In this document: positions 34,081 through 46,100 of the stretch, piece by piece
How the letters are laid out: each line of letters starts with the position of its first letter
Numbering within the stretch: the first letter of the stretch is position 1
Source of the DNA: Malachius bipustulatus
Lineage: Eukaryota; Arthropoda; Insecta; Coleoptera; Melyridae
Assembly: GCA_910589415.1 (NCBI GenBank)
Contig: OU342639.1
Location: 4,534,268 to 4,598,267, forward strand
Reading direction: 5' to 3'
DNA length: 64,000 bases
Translations under genes and position numbers: made by a program
The notes under the pieces: generated by a model
Seen by the model: only the letters and a program-made list of their open reading frames with translations
Told to the model about the DNA's origin: nothing
Database searches by the model: none

Positions 34081-36945
34081 GTCTGACAATCACAGAAGAG
34101 CGAGGTTATGAAAGAATAAATGTTTTATTGTATTTAAAACTATCCATAATAGCGTGTTCCAATAATTAATAGGTAATTTCGATTAGTTTTATGATGTTAC
34201 GCATTTCGAACACAATCACCTTTTCGTTTATTTGAATTCTGTATACCTAGATAATTAATTGTATTTCCACCAGTATTATCATCACTGAAATCTTAATTGT
34301 TATTAAATTATTCCATTTTCCGATGATGTCAACTTCTGTTGATAATCATGTAGTAGGTATGAGTAGGTAAATGATTAAGGCTGTTCATATTTTTATTTTT
34401 ATCTATTTCGCATCTAATTCTCGATTCTAGTCTAGTCCAGTATTATTATTATAGGTAGGTATAGGTAAGTAATATATAGTTTTTGCGCTTTATCTTTTTC
34501 TCGGTCATTAAACAATAAATAGTGTTGTTCGATGATATTGTTTACATAAATTCCGTATCCTTAATTTTTATTATTTGATACTAATATATGTTTATTATTA
34601 TTGTTTTTATCATGTTTGATCCTGCAAGGTCACCGTATGAAACATTGACTGGTTGTCTGTTTTTGATCATTCTTCAGTTCAAAAAATCAAGAATAATTAT
34701 GAGAAGGGTGGGTGATGTGGGGGTGATTTAATACGCCGATCATTGGAAATTATTTATTTTTTATTTTTTTGAAGAAAAAAAAATGTCTGACCACCCTGTA
34801 ACAGATTCAGGGCATACGTATAATGTATAATACATTATCTGGCTCCGACTTGAAATTTAACATTTATTTCATTCAAGTAGATACCTTACATGTGTTGTTT
34901 TTTTAAGGAATTTCCCCCAAACTATTGGAAGGTTTGATTGTGTTGGGCAGCGTTCAGTCTCTGTCAAACATGCTGCAGATATTTCTCTGGAGGTATCTTG
35001 AAAAAAATTAACAAGATTTCCTTACGAAAATCTTGGCCTGTTGGTGGCAGTTCTGGCCTTTGTTTTGTTTTGTGTTTTGTTCAAAATAGATATTACGTTA
35101 AAAATAAAAATAAAAATGGTAACATTTGCATTTGCTACGTATAAACAGCTTAAATTCTCATAAAAAGTTCTTAAATCTTGGCCCATCACCACGTAATTAG
35201 AAGCAAAAATTAATTATGTGCGGTTTGAAATTATCGAATTGATGAATGGGAAACCGTGAAATGGAACGTGATATCTGTTTCGATTTATAATGGAGTGTTT
35301 TAAATGTATGAGAGAATAAGAATTTGCATGAAATAGCTACGAGAAATCTTACATAGGTACTAGGTAGTCAAGTGAGGAAGGAACCTTCAAACCGAAGAAT
35401 TAACCGAATGTTCATAAAAAGACCCCGACAGGAAAGTTTAATTTATTTTTTGTCGCGGATTTACGCTTCTGTTGATTTCATTTGTTAATGAAAAATTTAA
35501 CAACCTTTCTTTTAGTTTTAGGTAGGCAAGTAAAGCCTACAAGGACGTATTATAAATATACGGATCTGATAATAGTATACCTATAATAGTGATAGTGTAT
35601 AGTGTATGGTTGCTTTAAGTAATTGACTATATTTTCCTTTTTCTGGATGGTGAAACCTCGGGTGAAACAAAGTTTAATAAAGTTTGGAGATCATTTTAAA
35701 TTTTAACAGACTGGAGGTTGATAACTGAACTTAAAAAAAAATGGGAGTGGGAGTGATGGATCTTAATGGTGACTCAGTTTGAAGTTTGAACAGCCTACCA
35801 TATTTTTAAAAAACAATTGACGAACCTCTATAAGTATTGTAATGAAGCAGACTTAATTTTACCTGGAGAAAATTGAAATTTTAAATAAAAATACATAGGT
35901 ACTCCTGTAAAAAGTGTGTTAATTAGACGAAAGAAAGAGTGGAACCGAGGTTTACCCCGACTTTGAAACCTGACTGAAGGGGTGACGGAGAAGGAACCCT
36001 ATACCGTTCACATTCTCAAGATACGATCAATTTTGGTCAGTTTCAGACGCACAGTTTCGAGCAACGTCAAAAAGTGCACCCTGAACGATTTTTGGGAAAA
36101 GCGTTCTCGAGTTATGCTCGAGAGGTCAGGGGCGCACGAAGCTCTTAATGGTGAGAAGAAAATGGCACCCAGAGATTTTTGCTTTCTGTTTTCTCCAGGG
36201 ACTCTGGTAATGATGTCATGTTAAGATGCCAATAGTTCAAGCTAGAGCTTCTTGAAGTGAGCCGGGATAAACCGAAGGAAAAACAAACTGCTATAGCGCA
36301 TTCGATCGACCATCGTGTGAAAATTTTGTTTGACCACATCCTCGATAATTTTTTTCACCACCTCCAGAAAAAAGATATGATTTTTTTTATTTTCCGTTTC
36401 AGCTAACTTCACAATTCTGGTTCGAGCCCCAGAAATTAACCGTTTAGAGTCCAGAGGGATGTGAAGTTAGCCTGAACGAAAAACGAACCTTCAACCTGAA
36501 GTAGTTCAGTTCAGTTAAAAGTCGTCCAGAATTTATCACTTATTCTCGCTTGTAACACCGCTGATATTTCAATGTAGACTGCCCCCTGCTCAATGGCCTT
36601 CCATTCATTTATACACTAACAAGTTATTCCTTCTAGTAAGAGCAGTACGGCAGGTTATTTAAAACCATATATATACCTATGCGAATTCACCAGATCCGCC
36701 TGCTCTAATTTCGGGATCTCGCGTTTAGGATTCTTTGTTCAGATCTGGAATTTGGCGCGGTTGGTAAGTCGAGAACCATTCAAATGAATGCTCCCGTTTT
36801 GGAATTTTACATAAATAATTTTACATTTTTGGAATATTTCCTAAGCGCGGCCTGATCATGGAAAAAGTTATTCTCTCTTTTATGCTTAAAATTGAATTTT
36901 ATACATGATGCTCGATTCTGACTACCCAGTTACAAAAAAAGCATA
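34081..36945. other. Intergenic, nothing firm
   Basis: This AT-rich region has no supported exon. A GC-richer block at about 35970-36470 looks like middle-repetitive sequence, but I cannot define ends. A short plus frame at 34938-35144 has no recognisable domain. Confidence 0.4.
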
Positions 36946-38417
36946 GGTCATTATACAGGGTGGTCCAACTTAAAACGTCAGGACTTTACCAAATGATAGA
37001 TATCGTTAAAATAATGCCAGTTTCTCTAATACACTTATAGCCGGGAAAGCTTCCTTTTCAAGATACAGGGTGTTGAAGTTTTGGGGAAAAAAATAATGTT
37101 TTGTGAATATTGTCAAAACGGCTGCTTTAAAAAAATTGAAATTTGGCACGCAGCATGAGCTATAAGTATCTTTCATGATTTACGGCTTATGGTGATAAAT
37201 TGCGAAAACCAGCGGCGGAGATATGGGTGTGTCATGGCCCCTTAAAAAAAAAATTGACGCCACTGACTCTATGGTTACTGACAATTGTTACAATAGTTAG
37301 GTGTTGTTTATTTCTGTTATTTAATTATTTAAGTCAAAGTTATTTGATTAGAATTTGTCTGTTATTCTTAAAATAGCTACGGATATTACCTAAGAAAACC
37401 TGAATTATCTCGAAAACGGTGCCAATTGTGAAAAAAATTAGAGAGTAATTTTTTGTTTTAAAAAGCATGGGGCATTGAATAGTATTATTAAATTTTTCAT
37501 AGAGTCAGTGGCGTCAATTTTTTTTTTGGAAAAGGGGCGATTGCACACCCATATCTCCGCCGCTGGTTTTCGCAATTTATCACCATAAGCCGTAAATCAT
37601 GAAAGATACTTAGCTCATGCTGCGTGCCAAATTTCAATTTTTTTAAAGCAGCCGTTTTGACAATATTCGCAAAACATTAATTTTTTTCCAAAACTTCAAA
37701 TTTATTTTCAAAATGTATCTTGAAAAAAAATCTTTCCCGGCTATAAGTGTATTAGAGAAACTGGCATTATTTTAACGTTACCTATCGTTTGGTAAAGTCC
37801 TGATGTTTTAAGTTGGACCACCCTGTATACATCCGCGGCTCCTACAGTTTCACTATGACACCTATATAGGAGTGGAGAACATACCTATAGTAACACTAGG
37901 AAGGTATTCATTAGCTTTGCAAGTAAAAGGGAAGGCCACAAAACGACTTTAAAAATTGATTTTGGGAGTGCAACGAAAGTACGGTCCTGACACAAGCGCC
38001 GAGAAATACCACTAGTCTCGAATCTAACTACACTAACTACGCGGATGAAACCCTTATGACAATGGGAACCACTTCCAAACGTATACAGACGTGGACTCCC
38101 GATCCCGATATAACCGCTTTCTCATATCGTGACCAGAACACAGAATTTGATGTTACGATTTTTGGAATATAAATGCAAAATAAATGCAAATTTGAAAATA
38201 AAAATCGTGCTACTGTTATTCTCGAAGATTTTCCTTGCCCTGAAAGTGAAGAAAAAAATAGAAATTCCACCGTAAGTATCAAAGAGGCCTTAGTTGTGAC
38301 CTTAATATTAGTTTGCAATGTCTGTTTTTAGCGTCTTACCCACCCAGCACCTCTAATTCGCTCCTCGGTCCCGAAAAAATTGATGAAACTTAGGAGCCGC
38401 GGATGTATACAATTACC
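36946..38417. mobile_element. MITE family 1, copy 2, interrupted
   Basis: A perfect 8-bp duplication AAAGCATA flanks the element (36938-36945 and 38418-38425). Only the first 10 bases of the left terminal repeat (GGTCATTATA) precede a palindromic insertion (36956-37825), after which the element resumes with TACATCCGCGGCTCC. Removing the insertion and one TA gives an end identical to that of copy 1. Confidence 0.88.
36956..37825. mobile_element. Palindromic mariner-like MITE nested in MITE copy 2
   Basis: The ends CAGGGTGGTCCAACTT and AAGTTGGACCACCCTG are inverted repeats. The arms extend about 320 bp (to about 37275 and from about 37500) around a unique centre of about 220 bp. TA is duplicated at both sides (36954-36955 and 37826-37827). 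No transposase is present. Confidence 0.88.
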
Positions 38418-38425
38418 AAAGCATA

Positions 38426-39428
38426 TATTTTTAGCAACCTTTAGTTGCACATTTTTCGAAATATTTCCTAAACGAGGCCTCATCTTGAAAAAAGTTATTC
38501 TTTCTTTTATTTGTAGTTATTTTATATAATAAAGTTCTATTGTGGCTGTCCAGTTACTAGACACCATGTATTTGGTCACCAGATGTGCACCGGCTCACTT
38601 CTAAGCACACCTCTCATCTTAATTATTAGTCTCGTTGAAGTTTGTTTGTTATATCCAGTTTAAATGATGTCATCATTTTGATCCAGTTGAAAAAAAATCG
38701 CAAGCCAAACTATACGGGATGTATCCTAAAAGTAGGCACATAGTTAGGTTGTGTACTTATTACATACTTATTCTTTCACGCCAAGAGAATATTAATTGAT
38801 GGCGTAATAGTTTTAATTTATATTTACATGCGCATCACACAAATCCTTTGATGATTTTAATCGTGAAACTCTGTTCGTTTCGTTCAGTCTGGTTTCTGAT
38901 CCTGGTGTTGTTTACTATTATATTATACTACATACTATAAAAACTGAACAGTCTGTAGTTGTTTGTTAAATTGTTGGCTGCAAAGCTTCTTATTTATTTA
39001 TAAAAATTGCCTTTCAAGTCTAGGATGATCTTATGAGGCGTGATCGTTTCTTAGTAATAATAACAAAATGATATTTTCAAAATGTATGTTGAATATTTAT
39101 TTATTTATTTATTTCCTTTATTTCACAATAACAATAAATAAATTTAAAATTCATACAAATAACTAACAGGTGTAATAAAGAAGTCAACCTAGTAAGATAA
39201 ATATAAGATTCAGATAACAATTTTATGATTTATTGTTGTAGATAGGTGAACTATTCATTGTTTTATGAAATTGTTTATGTCATTTTCATTTCATTAGCGT
39301 TTCCTAAAAATTCTTTCATACATTTTAAGGTAGCAGGTGTGTAGGTGTGTTTATTATTTTTATCCGGTTTTGAAGAAGTAGTCTTGTGGTTGTTGCGTTA
39401 TTAAATTGAATATATTTCTCTTTTACAG
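38426..39428. other. Region upstream of RhoGAP first coding exon
   Basis: This stretch holds a TTTA run near 39095-39125 and ends with a good splice acceptor (CTCTTTTACAG at 39418-39428), which implies at least one untranslated exon further upstream. I could not place that exon with confidence. Confidence 0.4.
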
Positions 39429-39484
39429 CTTCTCCAGATTTTCCTTATCGTCGAAACGGTACAGTCATGACTAGATGACTAGAT

Positions 39485-40085
39485 ATGGATTCCGAGGAAG
39501 CTCTCGCATATTACCTCAATGAATTAAAAGATTGCCATCAGGAAATTGAAGTCGAAGAGGAATATGCTGTTCTAAATGGTAAGAGCATATGTAATAAAGT
39601 CTCTATTATTATACAGTGTGTTTCCAAAGTATGAAGAGATTTAGGAGTCGATCCATTGTTTTTTTTTTCAACATAACCTTAAACGTTTAAATACTTCCCG
39701 CCTAAATTTAAAGTGGTTAGTGAAATTTTTTGTTTCTCTTTGTCAGCCAGGAAAATTTTTTGTTTGAATATCGTTCGTCGGTGCGTGTTTTACCCTCGTA
39801 GCGCCCCTATTATTCGCTCCATGGCACCCTTTAGATTCTAAAGATTATGAATATTTTTCATTAAGAAATGACTATTGAATAAAACTTCATCATCCTGGCT
39901 AATTTCAGTTTAATAATGACGTAATAAGTAGGTACATTCCTCATGCGATATGATAATTCGAACGCACAGCCACGTACTCCGCAGATACAAGAAAACACCG
40001 CATCGTACGTCTTCATAGTATGTACTGGCAAAGCCTACTCGTATAGGGTTATTCACGCTGTACGTCATGGAAAATTATTTTTGTT

Positions 40086-40120
<35 letters not shown>

Positions 40121-43100
40121 TTAACTAGCCATTCAACAGTCCCTAGACCAATTACAGAATGGATATACAGAGGGTAACTAATATACAGAAATGTATTTAT
40201 ATTAACTAAAAATAGCGGAACAATTGAATGAATTTTACAGAATTAGGTAATATTACAAATTTAATTTAATTAACCCGTTAGGTTTTTAAAAGAACAGCCT
40301 TTACTTCCCTGGTCGATGCAGAAAAAATGTCAAGGGTCTGTTGAAATTTGCAGTAGAGAGAGCACATATTATAAATTGGAGAGTGCTGCATTAGATTTGT
40401 GCGTGCATGACTGAGGTAAAAAGTATTACTGAATCTCGCTTCGAGTCTTGGGGTAGCGATGTTTAAACGAGCCAGAAGGTTAGGACAGTCAATCAAATAT
40501 GTCACCAGTTTATGCAAGAACAAGACTGCTGCAGACTCCCTGCGGGTTTTCAGACTTTGAAGTGAGAACTGGTTCAGCAGTGAGTCTTGGGGGTAACCTA
40601 TTGGAGGATAAACAGAGGTGATCTTGTAGCTGAGAAATTTTAGAAAGCGGCGTTGTACATTTTCAAGCGAGTTTATGTGAACTTGTGAGCTGGGGGACCA
40701 TACCACTGAAGCGTACTCCAGAGCAGGTCGGATCAGTGTCACAAACAGGGTGATACAAGTGTCGATGTTCGAAAACTCTCTAGAATGCCTTATGACCGCT
40801 CCAATGGATCTACATGCAGAATTATTGACATGAGCAATGTGATGTGAAAAAGTCAATTTTGAATCGAAGAAGACACCCAAATCCTTCACCGACTCAACCC
40901 TTGGAATGACCTCACCACCGATTGTGTAGCTACAGACCGCTTCGGACTTGCTCCTCGTATACGAGACAATGGCACACTTATTCATATTGATTTTAAGACA
41001 GTTTTTAGAGCACCAAGATGTTAAGGTATCCAAGTCTGTCTGCAACGGGGAGACACTGTCCGTCAATTGGATTTCAGAGAATATCTTCATATCATCTGCG
41101 TAAAGAAGGCACCCACAATTAAGATGTTGCGTGATGTCATCAATAAATACATTAAAAAGCAAGGGACCCAGCACTGATCCCTGGGGAACACCAGAAAAGA
41201 CAGGGCTGGGATGCGAGCGAAAACCAGCGAGTTCGACATACTGAAATCTGTTTGACAGGTAGTTTCTTATTAGGTTAACAAGGCGCTGTGAGAAACCAAA
41301 GCAGTCGAGCTTCGAGATGAGGACGCTGTGGGAGATCGAGTCAAATGCTTTACTAAAAACTAAAATCCGTATAGATGACATCGACTTGGCGTCCAGCGTC
41401 AAGTGATTCGGAAATAGACTGGGTGAGAGAGGCCAAGTTGGTGATGGTGGATCTTCCTTTAATGAATCCGTGTTGAGAGTTAGAGAGTCGGTGTGCAACT
41501 GGTTCACTGATGAGATGGTAAACACAGAACTCAAAAAGTTTTTCAAAGTTACTGAGTAAAGCAATTGGTCTGTAGTTAGAAACATCGCATCTTTTTCCTT
41601 TTTTGAATATAGGGATAATTTTCGTCGATTTCCACCTATCTGGGAAGACGCCTGACTTCAAAATAATGTTGAAAATGTGCAAAAGGGGAGTTGACATGAC
41701 TCTGGAGCAGTCCCTAACTATAAAGCCTGGAACCCTGTCAGGGCCCGCAGTGAGTTTCGGCTTAAGTTTTCTGGCAGCAAAGAGGAGTTCATTTTCGGTT
41801 AAGAGATAGGGAATATCGATGGTGACAGTGTTCTGCACGTTTTGTGATCGGGAAGAGTCGGGTGTGTTATGGTTTGTACTTGAGAAACATGAGGCAAAAA
41901 AGTCAGCAAAGCCATGTACTGACTCCTCAATACCATTGAACTCAGACCCAGAGTAAACCATATGCTGCGGTATACTGTTGCACGACTTTTTGTTGTTTAC
42001 AAAGGACCAGAACTTTGTAGGATCATTACGAATGTTGGATTCTATGTTTGCTCGGTAGGTGGCGTGAGATAAGTAGATGTCTTTTTTAACTTGGGAACGG
42101 AGCAACCTAAAGTGGTCGTAGTGTGGACCACTTAATGTTGTTTTGTGGATAGAGACCCGTTACAGGTACATTTTAAAATGATATTCATATTGTTCAGAGT
42201 TTCCCAAAAATATGAAACATATCAAAGTTATGTTTTTTTTTTTAATGTCATTCTCCTATGTTATTGCGTTTTTATGCAACAATAGTACATTTGTACTATT
42301 TATTTGGGTCATTATTTACATCCGCGGCTCCTACAGTTTCACTATGGCACCTATATAGGGGTGGAGGACATACCTATAGTAACACCAGGAAGGTATTCAT
42401 TTGCTTTGCAAATGAAAGGGAAAGCCACAACACGGCCTAAAAACACGGTTTTGAGATTGCGGAGAGAGTGCGGTCCTGACAAGAAGCGTCGATTAGATGC
42501 CGCGAATACGGATGTACCCACTTCAAGCGCTTCGAAGCGTGCAGTACCGGACTGGCGCGATATCCGCTTTCACATATCGTGTCCAGTCCACAGGGATTGA
42601 TGCAATGATTTTTGGAATATAAATGCAAAGTAAATGCAAAATTCAAAATAAAAACTGTGCTATTAATCTCAAAGATTTTCCTTGCCCTGAAAGTGAAGAA
42701 AAAAATATAAATTCGACCGTAGTCTCAAAGAGGCCTTAGTTGTGACCTTAATATTAGTTTGCAATGGCTGTTTTTAGCTTCTTACCCACCCAGCACCCCT
42801 ATTTCGCTCCTCGGTCCCGAAAAAATTGATGAAACTTAGGAGCCGCGGATGTAAATAATTACTTTTTTTTTTATTTAGCGACGTGCTGAGAAATCACAGA
42901 TTTTTTCAAATTTTTCATCACCTCGTATAAACATTTTATCTAAACTGCTCAACAAATGAAACGTTACATGACCAAATTTGCCCTAACTTTGGCACTGATA
43001 AAATTTTGATTGTTTCAAGAAATTCAATTTTTATTTCGAGGGTTCACTAGTTCAAAAAGAGTTAAAACAAGACCGCAACAGGATGCGATCGTGCTATTTC

Positions 43101-46100
43101 GTTAGCTGTTCGAAGGTGTTCGTGTCATTAACATCTTATGCACGGTTATTCACGGTATATGCTACGGAAGATTATGGCCATATCCGTTGATTTTAATTTT
43201 ACGAAGTTTTTAAAGGTAAATTTGAAAATTATTCATATTTTACAGTGTCCCAAAAATATAAAAAATCAAAGTTATGTTTTTTTTTAATAGCACACTTCCA
43301 TATTTATTGCATTTTTTGATTATCTGAGAAGTTCTTTGCAGTGTATACAACGAAGACGGCTCTACATGGAGAAAAACGGCTTACATGTTCCTATTTTAAC
43401 TTTTCATGTACTATCCTATGATGTAAACTGCTCAACAAATGAAACGTTACATGACCAAATTTGCCCTAACTTTGGCACTGATAAAATTTGGATTGTTTCG
43501 AGAAATTCAATTTTTATTTCGAGGGTTCACTAGTTCAATCCCTTGTTTATCAGTTCGTATGTTTGCAAGAACTTGGTACTTCACACAAAGTTTATATAGG
43601 GTGGTAAATAAAACAGTTCAAAATCTCAGAAAGTTCAGCTTGCTCCCATTTGATCAAAGATTTTTCTTTTTAAATTTCAACACAAAGATCATGAAGATGG
43701 ACTCATATCTCGAAACGGTTTTCGAATTTTCCGATTATTTCTTTTATTTACAGGGTGAGCTCAAAAAAACTACTTTTTGATGTGGCAATGATAACTTTGT
43801 TACCGGTGACCCGATTTTCAAAATGTAAGGCTCGTTTTAAAGCTAAAGCTTCAAGCAAGAACACGCAAGTTTGATAATCGACTAAGGACAAAAATTGAAA
43901 ATACAGGGTTGTATTAAAACTAACCCAAATCTAAATGGCTTCCGAAATCTGGTATTAAGGAAAATTTGAAATAAAGTTGAGTTGCTTTCAAACAAACCAT
44001 TCATTCTGAATACTTCAAGATGTTCTTCGCTTGCATTAGTTAAGAATTATTGAGATATGAACAAAATTACAACTTCGTGTTTTCGAATGAGGTAGCCGCT
44101 TTGTTATTATTAGGCTTATTGTTTATCATATTATGGATGCCACTATTATTGATTGTTGTTTGACGGCCGATAAAACTGTTTTATTTATTGTAAGAATGAA
44201 TTGACCACCCTTGTATCTCCGGATATAAATCCGCTTGAGCATGCTTGGAGCAGAATGAAAAAAAATCCTAAAGGAAGGGAAGGACAAATGGATAATTTGG
44301 ATGATTTGGTGATAGCTATACAGGAAGAATGGGAAGCTACTCCCCAGCAGTTTTTACATCACCTGGTGGAGGGAATGCCATGAAGAGTTACTGCAGTTAT
44401 AAAAGAGGCAAGGGAGGTCCGTCAAAATATTGGTATTTGGATACTCCCTATTTTTTTTGGAATGCCACAGTTTTTTGTACATAAATAATAAAACATTTTA
44501 ATGGACACCTCTTAACCTTTTTTTTAACTGAACTTTCTTTACGATATGACAGGCTCAATTATTGCTGAGTGAATTAACAAGCCATCACGGTAAGTATTAA
44601 CGGAAGTCATGCAAAGAAATCTCAGCTCAACCGACAATATAAAACAGTTTTATCAGCCGTCAAACAACAATCAATAATAGTGACATCCATATGATAAACA
44701 ATAAGCGTAATAATAACAAAGCGGCTACCTCATTCGAAAACACGAAGTTGTAATTTTGTTCATATGTCAACAATCTTAACTCAAGCAAGCGAAGAACATC
44801 TTGAAGTATTCAGAATGAATGGTTCGTTTGAAAGCAACTTAACTTTATTTCAAATTTTCCTTAATACCAGATTTCGGAAGCCATTCAGATTTGGGTTAGT
44901 TTTAATACAACCCTGTATTTTCAATTTTTGTCCTTAGTCGATTATCAATCTTGCGTGTTCTTGTTTGAAGCTTAAGCTTTAAAATGAGCCCTACATTTTG
45001 AAAATCGGGTCACGGGTAACAAAGTTATCATTGCCACACCAAAAAGTAGTTTTTTTGAGATCACCCTGTAAATAAAAGAAATAATCGGAAAATTCGAAAA
45101 CCGTTTCGAGATATGAGGTCCATCTTCATGATCTTTGTGTTGAAATTTAAAAAGAAAAATCTTTGATCAAATGGGAGTAAGCTGAACTTTCTGAGATTTT
45201 GAACTATTTTATTTACCACCCCATATAAACTTTGTGTGAAGTACCAAGTTCTTGCAAACATACGGACTGATAAACAAGGGATTGAACTAGTGAACCCTCG
45301 AAATAAAAATTGAATTTCTCGAAACAATCCAAATTTTATCAGTGCCAAAGTTAGGGCAAATTTGGTCATGTAACGTTTCATTTGTTGAGCAGTTTACATC
45401 ATAGGATAGTACATGAAAAGTTAAAATAGGAACATGTAAGCCGTTTTTCTCCATGTAGAGCCGTCTTCGTTGTATACACTGCAAAGAACTTCTCAGATAA
45501 TCAAAAAATGCAATAAATATGGAAGTGTGCTATTAAAAAAAAACATAACTTTGATTTTTTTATATTTTTGGGACACTGTAAAATATGAATAATTTTCAAA
45601 TTTACCTTTAAAAACTTCGTAAAATTAAAATCAACGGATATGGCCATAATCTTCCGTAGCATATACCGTGAATAACCGTGCATAAGATGTTAATGACACG
45701 AACACCTTCGAACAGCTAACGAAATAGCACGATCGCATCCTGTTGCGGTCTTGTTTTAACTCTTATTGAACTTCCAGTCTATTTAATTATCGCACGCAAG
45801 CCACTGAATAAGCATATAATTATTATTATTAGTTGGGCGTGTCCTAGTAAGATGGTGTGTTATCAATTAATGTAAATACTTTTTTTCAAATTGTATGATG
45901 ATGTTCTCATACAATCGTAGAGAAAAGAGCGTCTTCTTCTCGCTTCCGCGAGAAGAATTAGCTATTATTATTTGGACGTTCCAACAAGAACCGTCATCGT
46001 GAATAATAGATAGAAATAGATAGAATAATAGAAAAATTATCCGCTCGTTGAAGAATTTAATTCTGAAATTGCATTGCAGCGATTTATTCAACGAACTGTG

